From assembly GCF_013266735.1 (NCBI RefSeq), contig NZ_JABSNU010000014.1:1-64000 (forward strand): DNA of 64,000 nt, given 5' to 3'. This stretch comes from Pedobacter foliorum. GTDB lineage: Bacteria; Bacteroidota; Bacteroidia; Sphingobacteriales; Sphingobacteriaceae. The position numbers were made by a program, and so were the translations under genes. Shown piece by piece: positions 8,463 to 14,335 of the stretch. Every line of letters starts with the position of its first letter. Position 1 is the first letter of the stretch. The notes below the pieces were generated by a model that saw only the letters and a list, made by a program, of their open reading frames with translations, searched no databases and was not told the DNA's origin.

Positions 8463-9296
8463 TTATACTTTGTCGTTTTTCTGGTACTCGCCCATGATAT
8501 TAAAGTTTACTGTGTATTTAAGGGCTTGGCGGACAGCCTTATCATAAGCCTCCATGTTTTTCCATTCCATATCTACATAGAAATAATATTCATTTCTTTT
8601 TCCAAGCACAGGCATACTTTGTATTTTGGTTAAGTTTACATGTAGCTCAGCAAATATATTTAATACTTTAGCCAGTGCTCCAACATGGTTACCTACCTGA
8701 AAGCAAATAGATGCTTTATTGATTGGTCCCACCTCTTCAGCTTTATCCTTTTTAAGGATTAGAAAACGGGTAAAGTTTTTCTTGTTAGATTCAATTCTTC
8801 TTTCGATGATGTTTAGTTCATACAGCTCGGCTGCAAGTGTATTTGCTATAGCAACGGTATCTGTTAACTGCTCATCTTTAATGCGCTTAGCACAAGCTGC
8901 GGTATCATTACTCTCAATGATTTTGATTTGAGGATAATCTTCAAAGAAATCAACACATTGACGGATAGCAATAGGGTGGGAAGTAGCAAATTTAACATCC
9001 TCAAACTTTACACCAGGCAAGGCCATTAAGTGAAGTTGAATGTTTAGGTAAACTTCGCCAACTACTGCAAAATTGTATTCGCGTATTAAGGTGTAGTTAG
9101 GTAAAAGGCTGCCGGCTATTGAATTTTCGATTGCCATCACTACGAAGTCAGCTTCATCATTTTTTAAAGCGTCGCAGGTTAGTTTAAAAGAGTTACACTC
9201 AATAGTTTGAATGTCCTTTCCGAAAAACTTAAATGCCGCTTCTTCATGAAATGAAGCTTTGATACCTTGAATTGCTACTCTTGTTCCTTTTTTCAT
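8463..9296 (-). CDS. pheA: Prephenate dehydratase
   Basis: A 277-residue enzyme turning prephenate into phenylpyruvate. The N-terminal periplasmic-binding-like catalytic domain (about 1-180) has VAIQGIKASFHEEAA, ENSIAGSLLPNY, SHPIAIRQC, NDTAACAKRI and the NFTRFLIL motif with the catalytic Thr. A C-terminal ACT domain (about 195-270: GALAKVLNIFAELHVNLTKIQSMP) should bind phenylalanine for feedback control. There is no fused mutase; that activity is in the next gene. It is the first structural gene after an aromatic-codon leader peptide and terminator, so it should be induced when charged aromatic tRNAs run low. The start is clear, with no closer in-frame alternative. Confidence 0.96.
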   Translation of the reverse strand: MKKGTRVAIQGIKASFHEEAAFKFFGKDIQTIECNSFKLTCDALKNDEADFVVMAIENSIAGSLLPNYTLIREYNFAVVGEVYLNIQLHLMALPGVKFEDVKFATSHPIAIRQCVDFFEDYPQIKIIESNDTAACAKRIKDEQLTDTVAIANTLAAELYELNIIERRIESNKKNFTRFLILKKDKAEEVGPINKASICFQVGNHVGALAKVLNIFAELHVNLTKIQSMPVLGKRNEYYFYVDMEWKNMEAYDKAVRQALKYTVNFNIMGEYQKNDKV

Positions 9297-9319
9297 TAGC
9301 GTGTTTCCCTTTTTTAATG

Positions 9320-9338
9320 GTTATGAAAATTTCATAAC
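9320..9338. promoter_or_regulatory. 19-bp palindrome between the attenuator and pheA
   Basis: GTTATGAAA-A-TTTCATAAC is a perfect inverted repeat with a one-base centre, 24 nt before the pheA start codon and just downstream of the attenuator. It may be a protein-binding site or a hairpin over the pheA ribosome entry region. No factor can be named. Confidence 0.35.
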
Positions 9339-9356
9339 TGTTATTTGCTTTAAACG

Positions 9357-9385
9357 AAAAAAGTCCCGGTGTTAGACCGGGACTT
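9357..9385 (-). terminator. Attenuator terminator of the aromatic operon, with competing antiterminator arm
   Basis: On the minus strand, GTCCCGGT (9383-9376) pairs with ACCGGGAC (9370-9363) over a 5-nt loop and is followed by six U (9362-9357), a classic intrinsic terminator. About 40 nt earlier the transcript carries AGCCGGGACT (about 9433-9424), which can pair instead with the terminator's left arm and so prevent it. This upstream arm overlaps the last codons and stop of the leader peptide. A ribosome reaching the stop would mask it; a ribosome stalled on aromatic codons would leave it free. Confidence 0.85.
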
Positions 9386-9421
9386 TTCGTATACATTTAT
9401 CTTGTTAGATTCTATTGCATA

Positions 9422-9484
9422 TTAGTCCCGGCTCTTACTAAAGTAGTAAAAGTAACCAAACCAATATGTAGTGATATTTTTCAA
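9422..9484 (-). CDS. Aromatic leader peptide controlling the pheA operon
   Basis: A 20-codon reading frame, MKNITTYWFGYFYYFSKSRD, starts at TTG (9484-9482) with AGGA four bases before it and ends in TAA (9424-9422). Eight of nine consecutive codons specify aromatic residues (four Tyr, three Phe, one Trp), as expected for a ribosome sensor of all three aromatic amino acids. The final CGG GAC codons are part of the antiterminator arm. It lies between a clear promoter (9558-9588) and an intrinsic terminator (9357-9385). It is too short for ordinary gene finding, and the upstream in-frame TAA rules out a longer peptide. The TTG start is inferred; no ATG is available in frame. Confidence 0.8.
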   Translation of the reverse strand: MKNITTYWFGYFYYFSKSRD

Positions 9485-9557
9485 AATTCCTGTTTTTTAT
9501 ATTGTTATGAAACGCGCATTTGTTAATGTTTGTTTCTAAATTTTCTTTTCGTTTCGC

Positions 9558-9588
9558 CAAATGTACTAACAAAATTTAATTTGTCAAT
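9558..9588 (-). promoter_or_regulatory. Promoter of the aromatic (pheA-aroC) operon
   Basis: On the minus strand, ATTG (9588-9585) is followed after exactly 19 nt by TACATTTG (9565-9558), matching the Bacteroidota -33/-7 pattern TTTG-N19-TAnnTTTG with one change. The start of transcription should be near 9551, about 70 nt before the leader peptide. The promoter sits 60 nt after the aroB stop codon, so pheA has its own transcript separate from aroB. Confidence 0.75.
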
Positions 9589-9647
9589 AGTTAATTTAAA
9601 AAAATTATTTATTGTTTGTTGTTAGGTTCTTGTTGTGGTTCAAAATA

Positions 9648-10727
9648 TTAGGCATTTCCCGCTTTAGAAGTTAGGTTGTTTAGGTACGCAAAACTATCTA
9701 AAATGTCGGTTTTTGATACTCTACAGTTGAAATCACAAGCGCCAATACGACTCAATAATGAGAACATAATTTGTCCGTTTTCATTCTTTTTATCGCTTTG
9801 CATAAATTCTAATAATTGGTCAAAGCTTTCTTCCTTAATGTGATAATTAGGGTAAAGTTTTAAAATGTAGGTGCTAATGTCGTTAAGTTCATCATTACTT
9901 AGCGTGTTGTTTTTAGCAGATAAGTAACCTTCGCAAATCATACCAATAGCTATCGCTTCGCCATGGGTTAGAGGGGCCGCATCGTTTATTAACGAATAGG
10001 TTTCTACGGCATGACCAATCGTATGTCCGTAATTTAATATCTTCCTTAATCCTTTTTCATGAGGATCTTCGGTTACTACTTCATTTTTAATCTCTACTGA
10101 ACGATAAATGGCGCTAGCTTCAATTTGTTCGTAATCACAGTTTTGCAGTTCAATGTAATAGTCTTTGTCCACAATTAAACCATGTTTAATCATTTCAGCA
10201 AAACCAGAAAGCATCTCTCTCTTAGGTAATGTTTTAAGGAAAGATGTTTCAATAAATACGGCTTGGGGAAGCGTAAATGTTCCAACCATATTTTTTACGT
10301 TGTCTACATCTATACCGGTTTTACCACCAACTGATGCATCTACTTGTGAAAGTAGGGTAGTAGGGATATTGATAAAATCTATTCCACGTTTGTAGGTTGA
10401 AGCTACAAAACCACCCATATCTGTAATTACACCTCCACCTAGATTGATCATCAGACATTTACGGTCAGCTTCAAAATCTAATAGTGTTTTCCATATTCCA
10501 ATACAAAAGTCGATGTTTTTGTTCTCTTCTCCTGGATCTGTTTCAATCAGGTCAAATCCGCTATAATCGCCCAACATTTCCTGAAACTGAGGTAAGCACA
10601 GTTCAGAGGTGTTGCGATCAACAAAAACAAAGATTTTGCTGTATTTATCACTTTCTATAATTTCCACCAATGGTGCAAGATTCGCTTCGAAATGGATGGT
10701 GTGTCCGGCACTGTTTAATTTGTTCAT
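9648..10727 (-). CDS. aroB: 3-dehydroquinate synthase
   Basis: A 359-residue NAD- and metal-dependent enzyme making 3-dehydroquinate from DAHP, step two of the shikimate pathway. Motifs include DPGEENKN near residue 70, NLGGGVITDMGGFVASTYKRGIDFI, PTTLLSQVDASVGGKTGID, GFAEMIKHGLI with the catalytic Lys-His, LNYGHTIGHAVE with metal-binding His, and LTHGEAIAIGM. Length is normal. Its ATG shares one base with the stop of the upstream S4-domain gene, so the two are translationally coupled. Although next to the pheA operon, it lies upstream of the attenuator and probably escapes that control. Confidence 0.96.
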   Translation of the reverse strand: MNKLNSAGHTIHFEANLAPLVEIIESDKYSKIFVFVDRNTSELCLPQFQEMLGDYSGFDLIETDPGEENKNIDFCIGIWKTLLDFEADRKCLMINLGGGVITDMGGFVASTYKRGIDFINIPTTLLSQVDASVGGKTGIDVDNVKNMVGTFTLPQAVFIETSFLKTLPKREMLSGFAEMIKHGLIVDKDYYIELQNCDYEQIEASAIYRSVEIKNEVVTEDPHEKGLRKILNYGHTIGHAVETYSLINDAAPLTHGEAIAIGMICEGYLSAKNNTLSNDELNDISTYILKLYPNYHIKEESFDQLLEFMQSDKKNENGQIMFSLLSRIGACDFNCRVSKTDILDSFAYLNNLTSKAGNA

Positions 10728-10933
10728 TAAATGATTGTTATTTTCTGACCCATAAAATCAATTACATCTCCAACCCGCACCTTCAATCTCTTGCGGTAAT
10801 CTACCTTGCCGTTATATTTTACAAGTCCGTCTTCAACAACAGTTTGGGCCTCGCCACCACTTTGTACAAGTGCAGTTGCTTTTAACAACTGAATAAGGGG
10901 AATGAATTCGCCTTCTAATTTAAATTGTATCAT
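10727..10933 (-). CDS. S4-domain RNA-binding protein
   Basis: A 68-residue protein that is almost entirely one S4 RNA-binding domain (FIPLIQLLKATALVQSGGEAQTVVEDGLVKYNGKVDYRKRLKVRVGDVIDF). It is of the YbcJ/YaaA-like class, cytoplasmic, and presumably binds structured RNA; the target is unknown. The stop TAA overlaps the aroB ATG by one base. A TAAGTTTG box (10941-10948, minus) lies 7 nt before the start codon, which would give an almost leaderless message. Confidence 0.88.
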   Translation of the reverse strand: MIQFKLEGEFIPLIQLLKATALVQSGGEAQTVVEDGLVKYNGKVDYRKRLKVRVGDVIDFMGQKITII

Positions 10934-10940
10934 TATAAGA

Positions 10941-10948
10941 CAAACTTA
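10941..10948 (-). promoter_or_regulatory. Promoter -7 box TAAGTTTG for the S4-aroB unit
   Basis: TAAGTTTG on the minus strand fits TAnnTTTG and lies 7 nt from the ATG of the S4 gene. No strong -33 element is evident. If used, the 5' leader would be only a few bases long. Confidence 0.45.
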
Positions 10949-11018
10949 GATAAAATTTTTTACTGTCGAAATTACAATTATTTATAGTGCGTTTTACCAG
11001 TGGTAGCTATGGAATTTA

Positions 11019-11026
11019 TACTTTTG
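11019..11026 (+). promoter_or_regulatory. Promoter -7 box TACTTTTG for proline dehydrogenase
   Basis: TACTTTTG matches TAnnTTTG, 29 nt before the ATG at 11056. A TTTTA stretch at 10992-10996 is a poor -33 candidate at slightly long spacing. Confidence 0.55.
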
Positions 11027-11055
11027 CAAACGATTTGACTAACTGACATTCACTA

Positions 11056-12240
11056 ATGGAGACATTCCCCAAAAAATCATTGAATTTTGATGATACTGAA
11101 GTTGCTTTTCGCAACAAATCTAATTCCGAATTAAATGCTGCCTACTGGCTTTTTAAGATAATAAGCAGTAACTTTTTAACTAAAGTTGGCCCTCCGGTTA
11201 CCAATTTGTTTTTAAATATTGGTTTACCAATTAAAGGAATTATTAAGGCGACTATTTTTAAACATTTCTGCGGTGGCGAAACCATTGCTGAATGTGCAGA
11301 GACAATAACACAACTCAATTCAGGTAAAGTAGGTACTATTTTAGATTATTCTGTTGAGGGTGAGGACGAAGAGGCTGTTTTTGATTTTACATGCGAAGAG
11401 ATCATCAGAACGATAGATCAGGCCGCAAAAGACAAACGCATTCCTATTACTGTATTTAAAGTTACCGGAATTGGTCGTTTTGCTTTGCTTGAAAAGCTAG
11501 ATGCAAAACAAGTATTAACGGCTGCTGAAGAAGCTGAATACGAGAAAGTAAAGCAACGTTGTGAAAAGATTTGCAGAACTGCTTTTGATAAAAAGGTGCC
11601 TGTAATGGTTGATGCAGAAGAAACATGGATTCAGAAAACTATTGATGAGCTTGCTGTTGATATGATGCGTTTGTTTAATAGAGAAACCATTATTGTTTAC
11701 AACACTTATCAGATGTACCGTCATGATAAACTTGCTGATTTAAAAGCGGATCACCTTATTGCAAAGGTTGCCGGTTATATTTTGGGTGTTAAAATGGTTA
11801 GGGGTGCTTATATGGAAAAAGAACGCAAAAGAGCTGAGGAAATGGGTTATCCATCACCAATCCAACCTACTAAAGAAGCATCTGATATTGATTATAATGA
11901 GTCTTTAAGGTATTGTATGGCTCATATTGATGAGATTGCTTTTGTTTGCGGAACTCATAATGAAGAAAGTTGCAGATTATTAGCTGAATTGCTTGATCAA
12001 AATAAGGTTGCTCATAATCATCCTCATGTTTATTTTGCCCAATTATTGGGAATGAGCGATAATTTGAGCTTTAATTTATCGGATGCGGGTTACAATGTGG
12101 CTAAGTACGTGCCTTATGGGCCTGTTAAAGCCGTTATGCCGTATCTTTTTAGAAGAGCGCAGGAAAATACTTCAATCGCAGGACAAACGAGCCGTGAGCT
12201 TGGTTTAATTATGAAAGAGAAGAAAAGAAGAAGGTTGTAG
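11056..12240 (+). CDS. Proline dehydrogenase family protein
   Basis: A 394-residue single-domain FAD-dependent proline dehydrogenase, oxidising proline to pyrroline-5-carboxylate. The barrel motifs are recognisable: LDYSVEGE near the start, VFKVTGIGRF, PVMVDAEETWIQ, YNTYQMYRHDKL, the substrate-binding KMVRGAYMEKERKRAEE, FVCGTHNEES, and a C-terminal YVPYGPVKAVMPYLFRRAQENTS containing the conserved RR..EN proline-contact segment. It is shorter than bifunctional PutA and lacks the aldehyde dehydrogenase half, which must be encoded elsewhere. It is monocistronic, followed by a strong shared terminator. Confidence 0.93.
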   Translation: METFPKKSLNFDDTEVAFRNKSNSELNAAYWLFKIISSNFLTKVGPPVTNLFLNIGLPIKGIIKATIFKHFCGGETIAECAETITQLNSGKVGTILDYSVEGEDEEAVFDFTCEEIIRTIDQAAKDKRIPITVFKVTGIGRFALLEKLDAKQVLTAAEEAEYEKVKQRCEKICRTAFDKKVPVMVDAEETWIQKTIDELAVDMMRLFNRETIIVYNTYQMYRHDKLADLKADHLIAKVAGYILGVKMVRGAYMEKERKRAEEMGYPSPIQPTKEASDIDYNESLRYCMAHIDEIAFVCGTHNEESCRLLAELLDQNKVAHNHPHVYFAQLLGMSDNLSFNLSDAGYNVAKYVPYGPVKAVMPYLFRRAQENTSIAGQTSRELGLIMKEKKRRRL

Positions 12241-12262
12241 TATTATTAGCTATGAACTTTTG

Positions 12263-12298
12263 AAAAGGTAATATGTGTTGGGCATATTACCTTTTTTT
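12263..12298. terminator. Bidirectional terminator between proline dehydrogenase and DUF962 genes
   Basis: A 13-bp perfect stem, AAAAGGTAATATG (12263-12275) with its complement at 12283-12295, 7-nt loop, then more T. The A-rich left arm also makes it a terminator on the minus strand for the convergent DUF962 gene. Confidence 0.85.
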
Positions 12299-12307
12299 TA
12301 TATCTTT

Positions 12308-12625
12308 TTATTTTACTCTGAATGGTTGACTTCCTGTTAGTAAGTCCCAGAATAAAATGAAATCGCTAGCTAAGCTATAAAACGGATACTGAAAAGTAGC
12401 AGGTTTGTTTTTTTCGAAAAAGTAATGACCTACCCAGGCGAAGCCATATCCTACAATTGGAACACCTATCACAAAACGTAAGTCGTGAAACAGTATCGCT
12501 GTAAATAAAAGCAATACAGCCAGCAAGGTTCCAATAAAATGTAATATCCGGCTAGTAAGATTGGTATGCTCGGTTAGGTAGAAGGGATAAAACTCTTTAA
12601 GAGATTTAAATCTTTTTTCAGTCAT
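12308..12625 (-). CDS. DUF962 / Mpo1-like membrane protein
   Basis: A 105-residue protein with the DUF962 pattern: FKSLKEFYPFYLTEHTNLTSRILHFIGT, two hydrophobic helices (about 35-55 and 60-75), then GYGFAWVGHYFFEKNKPATFQYPFYSLASDF. The conserved His residues (HTN, LHFIG, GHYF) resemble yeast Mpo1, an iron-dependent dioxygenase in fatty acid alpha-oxidation; for bacterial members the reaction is unproven. It lies 14 bp after the HAD phosphatase gene on the same strand, so the two are probably cotranscribed. Confidence 0.88.
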   Translation of the reverse strand: MTEKRFKSLKEFYPFYLTEHTNLTSRILHFIGTLLAVLLLFTAILFHDLRFVIGVPIVGYGFAWVGHYFFEKNKPATFQYPFYSLASDFILFWDLLTGSQPFRVK

Positions 12626-12639
12626 GGGTGCAAATTTAA

Positions 12640-13305
12640 CTATAAGATATGATGATCAGCTAAAAATTGCTTCAGATCTTTAGGATGTTTATCCATTAAA
12701 AGTGTGTTAAGGCCCGCTTGTTTCGCTCCAACAAGATGTTGAGGACTGTCATCAATAAACAAGGTTTCCTCCGGTTTAAGGTTGTTTTCTTTTATCACTT
12801 GTTCAAAAATCTCCACATTAGGTTTGCGAAGGAACATTTGTTGAGAGTAATATGCTTTTTCGAACAGGTGATTGTTATCGGCAACATTATATTCTCTTTT
12901 CAGGTAATCAACAATCCAGTTGTAGTGGATTTCGTTATTGTTGCTTAGTAGAAATGTGCGGTACTTTTGTTTTACTTTAAGTAGGGTGTCATGCACTGCC
13001 GGAGAGGGAACACCTATCAATAAACTGTTCCAGGCGTTGTCAATTTGCTCGTCGGTTAGGCTTGAATTGTTGGCAGCTTGACGTATTTTGTCTCGAAATT
13101 GGGGTGGAGTGATAGATCCGGTCTCAAAATCGTTAAATATTTCATTGTGATTTTTGTGTGCAAAAAACTGCTGAACATCGGTTATACCTAATTGTAAAAG
13201 AGCATTTTGAGTTCTTACAAAGTCTATTTCGAATATCACATTGCCATAATCGAAAATAATATTTTTTATTTTTTGTGCTAAAACTGTTTCCATAATTGGA
13301 TACAA
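12640..13305 (-). CDS. HAD-family hydrolase (haloacid dehalogenase-like phosphatase)
   Basis: A 221-residue cytoplasmic HAD hydrolase. Motif I is IIFDYGNVIFEID, with the nucleophile Asp followed by Tyr instead of the more usual DxD spacing but with the second Asp in FEID. Motif II is FLLSNNNEIH, motif III includes RKPNVEIFEQVI, and motif IV is ETLFIDDSPQHLVGA. The helical cap (residues about 20-90) fits the subgroup containing YihX-like sugar phosphatases; the substrate is unknown. An internal ATG at 13293 (METVLAQK) is an equally plausible start. The tRNA-Met gene lies 40 bp away on the other strand. Confidence 0.85.
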   Translation of the reverse strand: MYPIMETVLAQKIKNIIFDYGNVIFEIDFVRTQNALLQLGITDVQQFFAHKNHNEIFNDFETGSITPPQFRDKIRQAANNSSLTDEQIDNAWNSLLIGVPSPAVHDTLLKVKQKYRTFLLSNNNEIHYNWIVDYLKREYNVADNNHLFEKAYYSQQMFLRKPNVEIFEQVIKENNLKPEETLFIDDSPQHLVGAKQAGLNTLLMDKHPKDLKQFLADHHIL

Positions 13306-13345
13306 ATATGTAACATTGCACTCGCAAAATCTAATAAGATTTTCG

Positions 13346-13419
13346 GGGCCTATAGCTCAGTTGGTTAGAGTAGAAGACTCATAATCTTTTGGTCGCTGGT
13401 TCGAGCCCAGCTGGGCCCA
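13346..13419 (+). tRNA. tRNA-Met (anticodon CAT)
   Basis: A 74-nt cloverleaf. Acceptor GGGCCTA pairs with TGGGCCC; the D-arm has AGCTCAGTTGGTTAGAGT; the anticodon loop CTCATAA carries CAT; the T-arm is GCTGG-TTCGAGC-CCAGC; the discriminator is A. No CCA is encoded. An elongator Met is most likely, since the first pair is G-C rather than the initiator mismatch. CAT could also be a lysidine-modified Ile tRNA, which sequence reading alone does not exclude. Confidence 0.93.
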
Positions 13420-13425
13420 CTGCTT

Positions 13426-13463
13426 AAAAAGCCGTTTTTCGATAAGAAGAACGGCTTTTTTCG
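13426..13463 (+). terminator. Terminator after tRNA-Met
   Basis: AAAAAGCCGTT (13426-13436) pairs with AACGGCTTTTT (13450-13460), with a partly paired loop and further T. It follows the tRNA by six bases. Confidence 0.85.
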
Positions 13464-13516
13464 TTTCTAATTTTTGATTATCGGTCAGAATTTTTGTGGT
13501 AATTCTTTACGAAAAC

Positions 13517-13599
13517 TGTAACAAATGAGTAACAGTATTTTAATTGGGGTTGTTTTGTTACAGATTGTGAGTAAGTTTGAGTTGGTTTTGTAACAAAAC
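13517..13599. promoter_or_regulatory. Cluster of TGTWACA sites upstream of the CPC protein/hybrid kinase operon
   Basis: The 265-nt gene-free stretch 13464-13728 holds repeated TGTAACA/TGTTACA words: 13517-13523, 13556-13562 and 13589-13595. A related AGTAACAGT lies near 13529, and the last site sits in a perfect 15-bp palindrome GTTTTGT-A-ACAAAAC (13585-13599). They lie 130-210 nt before the operon and may be operators for an unknown regulator. I found no clean TAnnTTTG promoter here. Confidence 0.4.
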
Positions 13600-13728
13600 T
13601 GAAAAATTAATCTAGTTATGTCATTTAAAAGAACGTTGAAAATTGCTATATTTCTTTCCGTTTAATATAATAAATGACGTTGTTTGTCTTGCAAACACAA
13701 CCTACTTACTATTATTTTGTATTTCAAT

Positions 13729-14322
13729 ATGAAAAAAGCATTCGTGTTTTTTTGGTTAATATTTTTGTTTTCTGGCATTGGGTATCTATTTTGGTACAAC
13801 GATATCATTTACCAATTGCCAACTCCAGTTCCAAAAGATTATAAATCAGTTGAGACCGGAAGTTTGATCGTCAACAAAGCTTTGAACAATAACCATAGTA
13901 AACCTATTTTTCTCCATTTTTTTAATCCAGAGTGCCCCTGTTCACGATTTAACATGAAGCATTTTAAATCGCTGGTTAAAGAGTACGGCGATCTTATTAA
14001 TTTTAAAGTGGTCGTATTGAGTCCAAAGTCTTTTACTTCAGAAGACATCCAAAATAAGTTTGATCTCCAAATCCCTATTCTATTTGATAATACCCTTGCC
14101 TCAGCTTGTGGTGTGTACTCTACTCCTCAGGCAGTTTTACTAGATCAGACTCAACATTTATATTATAGAGGGAACTATAACACTACTCGTTATTGTACGG
14201 ACGAAAAAACCAGCTTTGCAAAAATAGCACTGAGTGGTTTGTTGAAAAAACAAACTAATCTGGTTTTCAGTGAGGCAGCACTAAAATCCTATGGTTGTAC
14301 TTTACCAGACTGCAAACAATAA
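13729..14322 (+). CDS. Membrane-anchored thioredoxin-fold protein with CPC motif
   Basis: A 197-residue protein with one N-terminal hydrophobic segment (MKKAFVFFWLIFLFSGIGYLFW), a signal anchor. A thioredoxin/AhpC-like fold follows: PIFLHFFNPECPCSRFNMKHF (about residues 59-79), FKVVVLSPKS, IPILFDN, then the cis-proline segment GVYSTPQAVLLD. The active site is C69-P-C71, a CXC arrangement rather than CXXC, which suggests disulfide exchange or metal handling rather than thioredoxin reduction. Two more cysteines sit at the C-terminus (YGCTLPDC). I start at ATG 13729; the longer frame begins with TTG and puts polar residues before the anchor. The hybrid kinase gene follows after 13 bp, probably in one operon, hinting that this protein feeds or tunes the sensor. 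Confidence 0.75.
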   Translation: MKKAFVFFWLIFLFSGIGYLFWYNDIIYQLPTPVPKDYKSVETGSLIVNKALNNNHSKPIFLHFFNPECPCSRFNMKHFKSLVKEYGDLINFKVVVLSPKSFTSEDIQNKFDLQIPILFDNTLASACGVYSTPQAVLLDQTQHLYYRGNYNTTRYCTDEKTSFAKIALSGLLKKQTNLVFSEAALKSYGCTLPDCKQ

Positions 14323-14335
14323 TTAATTTTAAACA

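Noticed and set aside
13346..13419. CAT-anticodon tRNA read as initiator tRNA-fMet
   Set aside because: The first acceptor pair is G-C rather than mismatched, and the anticodon stem lacks the three G-C pairs of initiators.
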